Of a stretch of 64,000 nt of DNA, positions 35,219 through 43,893 are shown piece by piece. Location of the stretch: the NCBI RefSeq assembly GCF_000426045.1, contig NZ_AUEP01000003.1, forward strand, positions 496,001 to 560,000. The letters are read 5' to 3'. Numbering within the stretch: position 1 is the first letter of the stretch; each line of letters starts with the position of its first letter. The notes below the pieces were generated by a model. It was not told where the DNA came from. It was given only the letters and a program-made list of their open reading frames with translations, and searched no databases. This DNA is from Marmoricola sp. URHB0036. GTDB lineage: Bacteria; Actinomycetota; Actinomycetes; Propionibacteriales; Nocardioidaceae. The position numbers and the translations under genes are program-made.

Positions 35219-35662
35219 ATGACTACCGTCAAGCTGCTGACTCCGGGCGAGCTGGCCGAGAGATCGGGCGTCGCCGTCTCTGCGCTGCACTTCTACGAGC
35301 GCGAGGGTCTGATCCACAGCGAGCGCACCGCCGGCAACCAGCGCCGCTAGGCCCGCGAGACACTACGCCGCGTGGCGTTCATCCGTACGTCGCAGCGCGT
35401 CGGCGTACCCCTGGCCGAGATCCGTGGCGCGCTCGAGACCCTCCCCGAGGGTCGGACTCCCACCAAGAAGGACTGGACCCGCCTCTCGCGACACTGGCGC
35501 GCCGACCTCGAGCACCGGATCGAGCAGCTGGAGAAGCTGCGCGACACCCTGACCAGCTGCATCGGCTGCGGCTGCCTCTCACTGAAGTCCTGCGCCCTGA
35601 ACAACGAGGAGGACCATCTCTCGGAGGAGGGCAGCGGCGCGCGACTCCTCACCGTCGAGTGA
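35219..35662 (+). pseudogene. soxR: Redox-sensitive MerR-family activator SoxR, interrupted by an amber codon
   Basis: The reading frame encodes a full SoxR of 147 residues: the MerR helix-turn-helix [26 protein letters not shown], then [29 protein letters not shown], a dimerisation helix, and the [2Fe-2S] motif CIGCGCLSLKSC (C-x2-C-x-C-x5-C). Codon 44 is TAG (35348-35350) where the family has the near-invariant Tyr of NQRRY; TAC or TAT to TAG is one base. All the rest is intact and in frame. It could be a true nonsense mutation, a sequencing error, or a suppressed codon. Restart at GTG 35372 would give only the iron-sulphur half without a DNA-binding domain. Confidence 0.85.
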
Positions 35663-35677
35663 GGCCTAGGGGGGTCG

Positions 35678-35701
35678 GTTTCCCCGGGCGCCCGGGGAAA
35701 C
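35678..35701. terminator. Perfect 24-base palindrome between convergent genes
   Basis: GTTTCCCCGGGC followed directly by GCCCGGGGAAAC. It lies 16 bases after the soxR stop and 69 bases after the arfB stop on the other strand. The A/T ends could give a short U-run in both directions, so it fits a bidirectional terminator. Confidence 0.6.
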
Positions 35702-35770
35702 TGCCGCCGGAAGGGCGATACTTCGCCCGCCCGGCTCCAGAATCACCCGCTCGCCCTGTCCGTTGTGTCG

Positions 35771-36202
35771 TCAGTCGTCGCGGACCCGGCCGCGCAGGGA
35801 CTTGACCTGCGAGTGGCGCTTCTTGCTCTCCACCCGACGTCGCTGGGAGCCCTTGGTGGGCTTGGTCGGCACCCGCTGCAAGGGCGGCGGAGCCAGCGCC
35901 TCGCGCAGCCGGTCAGCCATCCGGGACCGTGCTGCGACCCGGTTGCGGTGCTGGGAGCGGTGCTCGGAGGCGACCACGGCGAGCGTCCGCCCCAGTCGGC
36001 TGATCGCGCGCTCGCGCTGGGCGTCGTTTAGGGCCGAGCACGATGCCAGGTCGAGGCTGACCTCGACCCGGCTGTCGGTGGTGTTCACCGACTGACCACC
36101 GGGGCCTGACGACTTCGAGAACCGTTCCTCGAGATCGCTCTCCGGGATGGCGAGCCCGTCGGGAATGCCCGGTCCGGGACGCAGGTACAGGCCGTTGGTC
36201 AC
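35771..36202 (-). CDS. arfB: Alternative ribosome-rescue factor (peptidyl-tRNA hydrolase)
   Basis: A 143-residue release-factor-like protein. The catalytic GGQ is in KSSGPGGQSVNTTDSRVEV near residues 28-46. The basic C-terminal tail (QRRRVESKKRHSQVKSLRGR) enters the mRNA channel of stalled ribosomes in ArfB/YaeJ proteins. It hydrolyses peptidyl-tRNA on non-stop complexes. The GTG at 36202 overlaps the stop of the CoA-binding protein gene (GTGA), so the two are coupled. Upstream of this the frame is antisense to an acyl-CoA dehydrogenase. Confidence 0.92.
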   Translation of the reverse strand: MTNGLYLRPGPGIPDGLAIPESDLEERFSKSSGPGGQSVNTTDSRVEVSLDLASCSALNDAQRERAISRLGRTLAVVASEHRSQHRNRVAARSRMADRLREALAPPPLQRVPTKPTKGSQRRRVESKKRHSQVKSLRGRVRDD

Positions 36203-36609
36203 CGCTTGCGCCACTCGATCGCCGGGCAGGTGTCCATCACCATCGGCACGCCGGCGGCCCAGGTGCGCTCGAACGCCTCCTGGTCGATCACGCCGAGCTG
36301 GAACCAGACGCCCTTGGCGCCCACGGCGACGGCTTCGTCGGCGAACTGACCGGCGGCCGACGAGCGCCGGAACACGTCTACGACGTCGATCGGGAACGGC
36401 ACGTCGGCCAGCGTGGCGTAGCCCTGCTCGCCGAGCACTGTCGGTGCGTTCGGGTGGACCGGCACGATCGTCTTGCCACGTTCCTGGAGCAGGGCCGCTA
36501 TGCGGTACGCCGTACGGCTGGTGTTGCCGGACAACCCGACGACCGCCCAGGTCTCGTACTCGTCGAGCATGCGGTCGACCGTTGCACGGTCCTGCCAACC
36601 CGGGATCAC
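36199..36609 (-). CDS. CoA-binding domain protein (YccU-like)
   Basis: A 136-residue Rossmann-type CoA-binding protein. WAVVGLSGNTSRTAYRIAALLQERGKTIVPVHPN near residues 21-54, VDVVDVFRRSSAAG and the C-terminal VMDTCPAIEW are family hallmarks. The function of these small proteins is not established. GTG at 36609 has TAGGTT six bases upstream. It is coupled to arfB. Confidence 0.85.
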   Translation of the reverse strand: MIPGWQDRATVDRMLDEYETWAVVGLSGNTSRTAYRIAALLQERGKTIVPVHPNAPTVLGEQGYATLADVPFPIDVVDVFRRSSAAGQFADEAVAVGAKGVWFQLGVIDQEAFERTWAAGVPMVMDTCPAIEWRKR

Positions 36610-36615
36610 GGGACA

Positions 36616-36621
36616 AACCTA
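36616..36621 (-). promoter_or_regulatory. -10 box for the CoA-binding protein gene
   Basis: Minus-strand TAGGTT, a 6-nt spacer (TGTCCC), then GTG at 36609. A plus-strand TATTCT (36620-36625) overlaps it and could serve the divergent small gene. Confidence 0.5.
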
Positions 36622-36652
36622 TTCTCGACCGCAACCGGTGGAGGGAGGACCT

Positions 36653-36970
36653 GTGGACGTGGAGCAGATCGGCTGGGGTGTGGGCCGCCAGGTGGTCCGG
36701 GTCCTGCGCGAGCACGGAGTGCACGATCCTGCCGGGATCCTCGACCGCCTGCCCGACGTCGCGGAGGTCGAGGGCTTCCTCGCCTATGCCGTCTTCGAGG
36801 GACGCACCGTTACTGCGGCGGCCCTGGTCCAGCTGCCGGGGCCGGACGGCGACACGGCGACCTTCCTGGGCGAGGCACTCACTCCGGAAGCGGACCCGAC
36901 AGCGCACGAAGCCCTCGTCGCACGCGCCAAGCACGACGTCGCCAACGCCGGCGTCGAATGGCTCGCCTAG
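36653..36970 (+). CDS. Small protein of unknown function
   Basis: A 105-residue acidic protein, VDVEQIGWGVGRQVVRVLREHG at the N-terminus and ending AKHDVANAGVEWLA. I recognise no family. It has no signal or membrane segment. The GTG at 36653 follows an excellent ribosome site (GGAGGGAGGA). Its stop codon TAG doubles as part of the -10 box of the next gene. Codon use matches its neighbours, so it is likely a real gene. Confidence 0.65.
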   Translation: MDVEQIGWGVGRQVVRVLREHGVHDPAGILDRLPDVAEVEGFLAYAVFEGRTVTAAALVQLPGPDGDTATFLGEALTPEADPTAHEALVARAKHDVANAGVEWLA

Positions 36971-36973
36971 CCT
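36968..36973 (+). promoter_or_regulatory. -10 box for leaderless acyl-CoA dehydrogenase
   Basis: TAGCCT, a 6-nt spacer, then ATG at 36980. The box contains the stop codon of the preceding gene. Confidence 0.5.
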
Positions 36974-36979
36974 TGCCCC

Positions 36980-38152
36980 ATGAGCGATTTCCCTGTCTAC
37001 GCCCTCACCGACGAGCACCAGGCGATCCGAGAGGCGGTCCGCGCCATCGCCGAGGCCAAGATCGCGCCGCACGCCGCCGAGGTCGACGAGGAAGCGCGCT
37101 ACCCGGTCGAGGCCGAGAAGGCGTTGATCGCGGCCGACTTCCACGCCCCCCACGTCCCCGAGGAGTACGGCGGGGCCGGCGCCGACGCGCTGGCCACCGT
37201 CATCGTGATCGAGGAGATCGCCCGCGTCTGCGTGAGCTCCTCGCTCATCCCCGCTGTGAACAAGCTCGGGTCGCTGCCGGTGCAGATCTCCGGTGGAGAG
37301 GACATCAAGAAGAAGTACCTCACCAAGCTCGCCGCAGGTGAGGGTGGCTTTTCCTACTGCCTCTCCGAGCCCGACGCCGGGTCTGACGCCGGCGGCATGA
37401 AGTGCAAGGCCGAGAAGGACGGCGACGGCTGGGTGCTCAACGGTGTGAAGCGCTGGATCACCAACGCGGGGGAGTCGGAGTTCTACACCGTGATGGCCGT
37501 CACCGATGCCGAGAAGAAGACCCGCGGCGGCATCTCCGCCTTCGTGGTGGAGAAGTCCGACGAGGGCGTCTCCTTCGGTGCGCCGGAGAAGAAGCTCGGC
37601 ATCAAGGGATCCCCGACGCGCGAGGTGTACTTCGACAAGGTCCGCATCCCCGCCGACCGGATGATCGGCGGGGAGGGCACCGGGTTCGCGACCGCGATGA
37701 AGACCCTCGACCACACCCGGGTCACCATCGCCGCCCAAGCCGTCGGCGTGGCGCAAGGCGCACTCGACTACGCGCTGGAGTACGCCAAGGAGCGTCAGCA
37801 GTTCGGCAAGCCGATCGCCGACTTCCAGGGGCTCCAGTTCATGTTGGCCGACATGGGCATGAAGGTGGAGGCGGCCCGACAGCTGACGTACGCCGCCGCC
37901 GGCCGATCCGAGCGCGGCGACAAGGACCTCACCTTCTTCGGCGCCTCAGCCAAGTGCTTCGCCTCCGACGTCGCCATGCAGGTGACCACCGACGCCGTCC
38001 AGGTCCTCGGCGGCTACGGCTACACCCGCGACTACCCGGTCGAGCGGATGATGCGCGACGCCAAGATCACCCAGATCTACGAAGGCACCAACCAGGTCCA
38101 GCGCATCGTGATGGCGCGCCAGTTGTTGGCTGGGGTGCAGTCGCAGCTCTGA
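36980..38152 (+). CDS. Acyl-CoA dehydrogenase
   Basis: A 390-residue FAD enzyme. It has [22 protein letters not shown] near residues 124-145, [13 protein letters not shown], the [33 protein letters not shown]-terminal signature, and the catalytic Glu in YEGTNQ. It resembles short/medium-chain or branched-chain dehydrogenases, but substrate is unclear. It is only distantly like the dehydrogenase at 12.5 kb. It probably has its own leaderless promoter. Confidence 0.93.
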   Translation: MSDFPVYALTDEHQAIREAVRAIAEAKIAPHAAEVDEEARYPVEAEKALIAADFHAPHVPEEYGGAGADALATVIVIEEIARVCVSSSLIPAVNKLGSLPVQISGGEDIKKKYLTKLAAGEGGFSYCLSEPDAGSDAGGMKCKAEKDGDGWVLNGVKRWITNAGESEFYTVMAVTDAEKKTRGGISAFVVEKSDEGVSFGAPEKKLGIKGSPTREVYFDKVRIPADRMIGGEGTGFATAMKTLDHTRVTIAAQAVGVAQGALDYALEYAKERQQFGKPIADFQGLQFMLADMGMKVEAARQLTYAAAGRSERGDKDLTFFGASAKCFASDVAMQVTTDAVQVLGGYGYTRDYPVERMMRDAKITQIYEGTNQVQRIVMARQLLAGVQSQL

Positions 38153-38233
38153 CCTTCCGATCACTGTGGAGAGGACGTCAAGCGCACGTCACTCCAGGTC
38201 AAGGCGAACGCCTGCGCGGCAGCGCAGGGTGCT

Positions 38234-38246
38234 GGTGTTGAACACC
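38234..38246. promoter_or_regulatory. 13-base palindrome upstream of the FAD oxidase gene
   Basis: GGTGTT-G-AACACC is a perfect inverted repeat ending 17 bases before the ATG at 38264 and just ahead of its GGAG ribosome site. Its size and place suit an operator, possibly for the TetR encoded downstream. That link is a guess. Confidence 0.4.
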
Positions 38247-38263
38247 TCTCCCTGGAGCTCGCC

Positions 38264-39778
38264 ATGGCCACAAGCCACCACCACACCGACCAGTCCACGC
38301 AGTCGACGGACCAGAACCTGCGACGGGTACGGTTCATGTCTGACCTCCAGGCTGACCGCTTCGGCGGACAGATGATCGAGCCCGGCCACGCCGACTACGA
38401 GGTGGCCCGCCGAACAGTCTTCGCGACCGGCGCCCCGGCGTACGTCGTGCGACCGGACGACGTCGGCGACGTACGTGCAGCGGTCCGCTTCGCACGCGAC
38501 GCTGCTCTTCCCCTCAGCATCAGGGGCGGCGGCCACAGCTTCTCCGGCTTCGGCACCAACGACGGCGGCCTGGTCATCGACCTCGGCGGACTGGACAGCG
38601 TGCGGATCCTCGACCTCGACCGCCGCCTGGTGCGCATCGGCGGCGGCGCCACGTGGGGCACAGTCGCCGCCGCGCTGAGCGAGCACAACCTGGCGATCTC
38701 GTCCGGAGACACCAGGAGCGTGGGCGTCGGCGGTCTGACGCTGGCGGGCGGCATTGGCTGGAAGGTGCGCAAGTACGGCCTAGCCCTGGACGCGTTGGTC
38801 GGCGCCGAGGTCGTCCTCGCGTCCGGTGAGGTCGTGCACGCCAGCGCCGAGGACCACAGCGACCTGTTCTGGGCCCTCCGGGGCGGAGGCGGCAGCTTCG
38901 GCGTGGTGACCGCGTTCGACTTCGCGGCCCACACGACCACCGAGGTCTTCCACGGCAAGGTCACGTTCCCGGCTCGCGAGGCCGAAACTGTTCTCACCGG
39001 GTGGTCGGACTACCTGCGAGCGGCACCCGACGACCTGACCTCCCTCGTCAACCTCGCAAACCCGATGACCGGCGGACCGCAGGCACCCGTTGAGGTCCAC
39101 GTGACTTTCGACAGTGACGACGCGGACCGTGCCGCGGAGGCTCTCGAGCCCATCCGTCGACTCGGCACGGTCCTCGACGACGACATCACCCTGCGGCCGT
39201 ACGCCGACACGCTCGTCGATGGCGCCGCACCGCCACCCGGCCTGCAGTTCGTGCTGCGCAGCGCGTTCGTCGACGAGGAGTCGGTGCCAGACGTGCTCCG
39301 CGTCCTCGCCGAGTCCTCGACGTCGAACGGCGCGCCGGTGGTCGGGGTTCGCAGTCTCGGGGGCGCTGTCTCACGTGTGCCGGAAGGTGCGACGGCGTAT
39401 CCGTACCGGCAGGCGGAGCTGTTGGTCGTGAGCGTCACCGCCGGCCCGGCGCCGGTCGTGGAGGCCGCTCGCCCAGCCCTGGATGCGATGTGGTCGCGGC
39501 TGGGGCCCAGCGTGCACGGCGCCTACGCCAACTTCTTGTCGACTGCAGGTGAGGAGGCGCTCGCGGCGGTCTACCCGGCGGCGACACACGAGCGGCTCGC
39601 TCAGGTGAAACGCTGCTACGACCCCGCGAACTTGTTCTCCCGGAACCACAACGTGCGGCCCGCCAGTCCGACGGATGCTCACCCGCACCCTGGCCGAGAC
39701 GCCGACTCGCCCTACGAAAGCGCGGCCGAGGCCTGGGCGAGCAGTCCGTCGACGAACGCCTCGACGCCCGGTCGATAG
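38264..39778 (+). CDS. FAD-binding (berberine-bridge type) oxidoreductase
   Basis: A 504-residue oxidase of the VAO/PCMH family. The FAD domain has PLSIRGGGHSFSGFGTNDGGLVIDL, whose His near residue 90 is the usual covalent FAD anchor, and SVGVGGLTLAGGIGWKVRKYGLALD. The BBE C-terminal motif is YANFLSTAGEEALAAVYPAATHERLAQVKRCYDPANLFSRNHNV. Substrates of bacterial members are mostly sugars or natural products; unknown here. The last 22 codons overlap the convergent tetR gene by 67 bases. Confidence 0.88.
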   Translation: MATSHHHTDQSTQSTDQNLRRVRFMSDLQADRFGGQMIEPGHADYEVARRTVFATGAPAYVVRPDDVGDVRAAVRFARDAALPLSIRGGGHSFSGFGTNDGGLVIDLGGLDSVRILDLDRRLVRIGGGATWGTVAAALSEHNLAISSGDTRSVGVGGLTLAGGIGWKVRKYGLALDALVGAEVVLASGEVVHASAEDHSDLFWALRGGGGSFGVVTAFDFAAHTTTEVFHGKVTFPAREAETVLTGWSDYLRAAPDDLTSLVNLANPMTGGPQAPVEVHVTFDSDDADRAAEALEPIRRLGTVLDDDITLRPYADTLVDGAAPPPGLQFVLRSAFVDEESVPDVLRVLAESSTSNGAPVVGVRSLGGAVSRVPEGATAYPYRQAELLVVSVTAGPAPVVEAARPALDAMWSRLGPSVHGAYANFLSTAGEEALAAVYPAATHERLAQVKRCYDPANLFSRNHNVRPASPTDAHPHPGRDADSPYESAAEAWASSPSTNASTPGR

Positions 39779-40422
39779 GTGTCGCGGGCGGCGACCACGG
39801 CCCACGTGTCACCGATCGCCTTCAATCGCGGCAGCTGTGCAGCATCGAGGGCGCTGAAGAAGCCTCGCTCGGGAGCGTGGCTGGTGCCGTCCCTCCGAGC
39901 GCGGGCCGAGTGTGCCCGGACCAGGATCTCGCCGACCGTGAAGTACCAGATGCTCCGGAACACCTCCACCGCCTGCTCGGGGGTGCACCCGGCTCGGGTC
40001 GCACCGTCGACCATGGTCTCGACCGTCCACAGGGCCGGCTCACCCATGACGGCGATGAAGCCGTCGGTGGTCAGGACCTCCGCCGCCCAGGGCCAGGCGG
40101 CCAGGGCGTCGTGCAGGGCGACGGCTGCCAGGACGATGCGCGCGCGCGGATCGTCAGGAAGGTGGGGCCGGGGGATCTGACCGGCGTACTCGTTGAGCAG
40201 CAGGAGGAGAAGATCTTCCCGATCGCGCACGTGATGGTAGAGGGTCGTGGGGCCGATGCCGAGCTCGGCGGCCAGTCGCCGGATCGTCAGCTTCTCCCAG
40301 CCGTGCCGGTCGATCAGCCGACGCGCAGCCGCCAGCACTTCGCTGCGCGAGGTCACTGGAGGCCGACCGGTCCGGGCGGGTGCGGCTGGGACCCGAGGTG
40401 CCTGCCCGTCCTCGCCCGTCAA
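39712..40422 (-). CDS. TetR-family regulator with TetR_C domain
   Basis: A 236-residue repressor. The DNA-binding segment is VLAAARRLIDRHGWEKLTIRRLAAELGIGPTTLYHHVRDREDLLLLLL (about residues 28-75). The ligand domain resembles the tetracycline-repressor C-terminal class. The TTG start follows GGGAAGG. A likely operator lies upstream at 40501-40526, so it probably represses itself and perhaps the AraC/MFS side. Confidence 0.85.
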   Translation of the reverse strand: MTGEDGQAPRVPAAPARTGRPPVTSRSEVLAAARRLIDRHGWEKLTIRRLAAELGIGPTTLYHHVRDREDLLLLLLNEYAGQIPRPHLPDDPRARIVLAAVALHDALAAWPWAAEVLTTDGFIAVMGEPALWTVETMVDGATRAGCTPEQAVEVFRSIWYFTVGEILVRAHSARARRDGTSHAPERGFFSALDAAQLPRLKAIGDTWAVVAARDTYRPGVEAFVDGLLAQASAALS

Positions 40423-40500
40423 CCGCGAACCTTCCCGGCAAAGGTGGGTGGTACGTCGACGGACGCGTCAACCCACTTGGCCGGCAGCCAGATCGGGGAG

Positions 40501-40526
40501 TACTTTCGGTACATGTTCGAAAAGTA
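40501..40526. promoter_or_regulatory. Imperfect palindrome, likely TetR operator
   Basis: Arms TACTTTCG and CGAAAAGTA face each other across a GTACATGTT-like centre. The site lies 78 bases upstream of tetR and 57 bases before the divergent araC-type gene, so one regulator could control both. Confidence 0.5.
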
Positions 40527-40583
40527 GCACGCACGACGCCGTGACACCCCGACCACGTCAGCAACAACCACCGGAACCTCGCC

Positions 40584-41642
40584 ATGACCAGCTCCGCTGC
40601 ATCAGCCGGGCTCCTTCCGCAGAAGCCCACCGCCGCTCCGACTGCCGGCGCAGTCCTCGAGACGGTGTTCAGCACCGACGGCCTGTCGACGCAGGAACGT
40701 CTGATGCACTTCGACGCCTTCCTCACCGACAGCAACCACGGGAGCCGCGTGCTGAGCCGGCGCCCCGAGCTGTTCGCCGCCCACGTCCGCGCGGTCCAGC
40801 TCGGCAGCATCGAGGTCTCGGAGCTGACGGCGGCCAACGCCACCGTCGCCCGTACTCCGGCCCTGATCCGGGCCTCGGACCCCGACGTGTACGCCTTCAT
40901 CGCGCCGTTGAGCGGCCGGACCGTGCTGAGCCAGGCGGGTCGTGACCTCGAGCTGCGACCCGGGTGGATGGCGTTGCGCTCGAGCGGCCGCCCGTTCGAG
41001 GTGCACATCGCCCCAGAGCACGGTCCCGCGCGACTGATCCGAGCCCAGGTGCCCCGATCACTCCTCGCGCAGCAGCGGCCGCAGCTCGACCGGATGCTCG
41101 CCGAAGCCGTGCCCGGACATGGCGGCATGGGCAGCGTGTTCACCCAGTTCCTGGCCGGCCTGGCCTCCGCTCCCGCCGGGCCGGGCGGGGACTACCGGCC
41201 AGGCGACCTGCTGCGACTCGGCAACCTGACCCTCGACATGTTCGATGCCGTGGTCGCGCACGTGCTCGACTCCGACCGGCAGGTGCTGCCGGGACCGCAG
41301 GGACTGCTCTCGCGGGTGGTCGACCACATTCGTGATCACCTCGGTGACCCAGAGCTCTCACCGGACACGATCGCCGCCGCCCACCACATCTCCGTCAGCT
41401 ACCTGCACCGGTTGTTCGCCAGCCAGGACCTCACCGTCGCCGCGACGATCCGCAACCAGCGGCTCGAGCGGGCGCGCAGGGACCTGGTCGATCCCCGGTT
41501 CGCCGACCTGCCCATCCACCGCATCGCCGCCCGCTGGGGCTTCCGGGACCACGCCACCTTCACCCGCGCCTTCCGTGCCCGCCACGGGGTTCCTCCGAAG
41601 GCGCTGCGGGTGGATGTCCCGACCGACCACGAGGCGCTCTAG
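40584..41642 (+). CDS. AraC-family transcriptional regulator
   Basis: A 352-residue regulator. The N-terminal 200 residues form an AraC-binding-like sensor (VYAFIAPLSGRTVLSQAGRDLELRPGWMALRSSGRPFEV). The C-terminal domain has two helix-turn-helix units: LSPDTIAAAHHISVSYLHRLFASQ and LPIHRIAARWGFRDHATFTRAFRARHGVPPKALR. It lies 118 bp upstream of the DHA2 exporter in the same direction and probably controls it. Confidence 0.87.
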   Translation: MTSSAASAGLLPQKPTAAPTAGAVLETVFSTDGLSTQERLMHFDAFLTDSNHGSRVLSRRPELFAAHVRAVQLGSIEVSELTAANATVARTPALIRASDPDVYAFIAPLSGRTVLSQAGRDLELRPGWMALRSSGRPFEVHIAPEHGPARLIRAQVPRSLLAQQRPQLDRMLAEAVPGHGGMGSVFTQFLAGLASAPAGPGGDYRPGDLLRLGNLTLDMFDAVVAHVLDSDRQVLPGPQGLLSRVVDHIRDHLGDPELSPDTIAAAHHISVSYLHRLFASQDLTVAATIRNQRLERARRDLVDPRFADLPIHRIAARWGFRDHATFTRAFRARHGVPPKALRVDVPTDHEAL

Positions 41643-41760
41643 CCGGTCCCTGGCCTCGTGTGCACCCCAGGACAAGGAGGGGTCACACCACGTCAAGGTG
41701 AATCGGCGCCTGGGCGGCCACCGTGGCAGGTACGAACGACACCCGTACCTGGAGACCACG

Positions 41761-43284
41761 ATGGCTGCACCCCGAACCACCAATGCCTTGCACGACACGA
41801 GCGAGGCCGCTGGCCCGCCGACCAGCGCGCCGCGGGTGCGGACGGCCCCCGTGCTCGCCACCGTCGCGATGGTGCAGTTCCTGGTCACGGTCGACCTGTC
41901 CATCGTGAACATCGCGCTGCCCCGGATCGGTGACCGCCTGGGCTTCACCCCGGTCGGCCTGACCTGGGTCATCAACGCGTACGCACTGGCCTTCGGAGGT
42001 CTGCTGCTGCTGGGCGGCAAAGCGGCCGACCGGTACGGCCGCAAGCGGGTGCTCATGTTCGGACTCGGCCTGTTCGGGCTCGCCTCACTCGCTGGTGGGC
42101 TGGCCACCTCCCCAGTCGCACTGGTGGCGTCCCGAGCCGCCCAGGGTGCTGGCGCTGCGGCCCTGGCGCCGGCCGCGCTTGCCCTGCTGACCTCCACTTT
42201 TCCCACCGGCCCCGCGCGTGCCCGCGCCTTCGGGGTGTGGAGCGCCGTGAACGCCTCCGGCGGCGCTTTCGGTGTCGTGGCTGGGGGGCTGCTCACCCAG
42301 TACGCCGGCTGGAGGTGGGTGATGTTCGTCAACGTGCCTCTCGTGGCAGTCGCCCTCGGCTTCGCCGGGCGCGGCATCGTCCACGACCATCGGTCGGCGC
42401 GCTCGGCCGGCGGCCCGGACCTGCTGGGCGCGGCCCTCGTCACGGCCGGCATGAGTCTGCTGGTGCTCGGTGTGGTCCGCACCGACAGACACCCCTGGAG
42501 CTCGACGACCACCGTCGCCACCCTGGCCGCCGCGGTCGCCCTGCTGGCCTCGTTCGTCGTCGTGGAGAGAACGACGACCCGCGACCCCCTCCTGCGGCTC
42601 GGCCTGCTCACCAACCGGGCCGTCGCCGGTGCCAACGCCTTCAACCTGCTGCTGGGGGCCGTCATGGGGTCTGGCTTCTACTTCGTCGTCCTCTACCTCC
42701 AGCGGGTTCTCGACACGGGGCCGGCGAAGACCGGAACGGAGTCCTTGCCGTTCGCCTTCGGTGTGGTCGCTGGCTCGATGCTCGCAGTGAAGCTGAGCCA
42801 CAGGTTCGCGCCAAGCGTCCTGCTGGTGGCAGGCGGACTCGTCACCGCCCTCGGGTACAGCGGGTATGCCTTCCTCGACGCCGACGAGTCCTTTGCACAC
42901 GGCATCCTGGCCCCGCTCGTCCTCTCCAGCGTCGGCTACGGCCTGTGCCTGGCACCCGTGGTGTCGGTGGCGACTGCCGGCGTCGCGGCACAGGAGACCG
43001 GCATCGCGTCCGCGCTGCTGAACAGTTCTCGCCAGATCGGCGCCGCCCTCGGCCTGGCCGCCCTGGGTACGGCGGCGTACCACCGCACCGGCCACGTCGC
43101 GACCCCCGCAGCCCTCACCCGCGGCTACGCGCTCGGGCTGACTCTCGACGCCGCCCTGCTGGTCGCGGCCGTCGTCGTCGCGCTGACCGTGCTGCGACAG
43201 CCCACGGCAGCAGACATCCGAGCCACCGACGATCGCATGAACACCACTGAAGACACCGAGCTAGAAGGACGTGGACTGTCATGA
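41761..43284 (+). CDS. DHA2-type MFS drug exporter (EmrB/QacA family)
   Basis: A 507-residue transporter with about 14 helices. FLVTVDLSIVNIALPRIGDRLGF carries the DHA2 motif D1, LLLLGGKAADRYGRKRVLMFGLGLF motif A, and AARAAQG-like ASRAAQGAGAAALAPAALALL motif C. It probably expels drugs by proton antiport. The ATG has GGAGACC eight bases upstream; the long frame before it overlaps the AraC gene and is not coding. Its stop overlaps the next gene's ATG (ATGA). Confidence 0.9.
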   Translation: MAAPRTTNALHDTSEAAGPPTSAPRVRTAPVLATVAMVQFLVTVDLSIVNIALPRIGDRLGFTPVGLTWVINAYALAFGGLLLLGGKAADRYGRKRVLMFGLGLFGLASLAGGLATSPVALVASRAAQGAGAAALAPAALALLTSTFPTGPARARAFGVWSAVNASGGAFGVVAGGLLTQYAGWRWVMFVNVPLVAVALGFAGRGIVHDHRSARSAGGPDLLGAALVTAGMSLLVLGVVRTDRHPWSSTTTVATLAAAVALLASFVVVERTTTRDPLLRLGLLTNRAVAGANAFNLLLGAVMGSGFYFVVLYLQRVLDTGPAKTGTESLPFAFGVVAGSMLAVKLSHRFAPSVLLVAGGLVTALGYSGYAFLDADESFAHGILAPLVLSSVGYGLCLAPVVSVATAGVAAQETGIASALLNSSRQIGAALGLAALGTAAYHRTGHVATPAALTRGYALGLTLDAALLVAAVVVALTVLRQPTAADIRATDDRMNTTEDTELEGRGLS

Positions 43285-43874
43285 CCACCCACTCCACCCA
43301 CTCCACCCGCACCACCAGCACCCGCCGGGGGAACGCCGGCGCCCTGGCTGCGATGTACGCCGGTCTGCTGCTCACCATCGCGGCCACCGTCGCGCCGTTC
43401 GTCGATCGCGCCACCGGTCACGTGCTGGCCGGACACGTCCGACACGGCTACCCGTCGTACACCCCGGACCGTGTCGACTCGGCGGTGACCGCCTGGCTCG
43501 TCATCCTCGGCGTGGTCGGTGCGCTCGGCGTCATGGGCTGGGTCGTCTCGATCTGGGCCGTGCGGGCGGGCACGTCATGGGCGCGGTGGGTGTCCACCGT
43601 GCTCCTCGCCGCGGGCGCCGCACTCGCACTGACGGCGCTGCTGGTCAAGGACACCTCCGGCGAGGTCGGCCTGACGCCTCTGCTCGGTTGGATCGGGCTG
43701 CTGCCGAGCGTGGCCGGCGTTGTCGCAGTCTCCCTGCTCTGGCGGGCGTCTGCGGCCCGGGGCAGCGGACCGCGAGGTCCCGGGCAGCGACGACAGACGT
43801 CGCACATCGACGATCCCCGCTCGAGCTCGTTCGCCAGCGAGCGCCGGGCGGTGGCATGGATCAACCAAATCTGA
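43281..43874 (+). CDS. Four-helix membrane protein, partner of the DHA2 exporter
   Basis: A 197-residue protein with four predicted helices (about residues 20-42, 70-95, 103-122 and 130-150) and a hydrophilic C-terminal tail of about 45 residues. The N-terminus is Thr/His/Ser-rich (HSTHSTRTTSTRR). I recognise no named family beyond general actinobacterial membrane proteins found beside MFS exporters. Translation is coupled to the exporter by ATGA. Confidence 0.75.
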   Translation: MTTHSTHSTRTTSTRRGNAGALAAMYAGLLLTIAATVAPFVDRATGHVLAGHVRHGYPSYTPDRVDSAVTAWLVILGVVGALGVMGWVVSIWAVRAGTSWARWVSTVLLAAGAALALTALLVKDTSGEVGLTPLLGWIGLLPSVAGVVAVSLLWRASAARGSGPRGPGQRRQTSHIDDPRSSSFASERRAVAWINQI

Positions 43875-43893
43875 AGGTTGCTGCTGACCAGAC

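Noticed and set aside
35771-37756. A 661-codon minus-strand frame ending in ArfB
   Set aside because: Only the last 144 codons are ArfB; upstream it runs antisense to the CoA-binding, small and acyl-CoA dehydrogenase genes.
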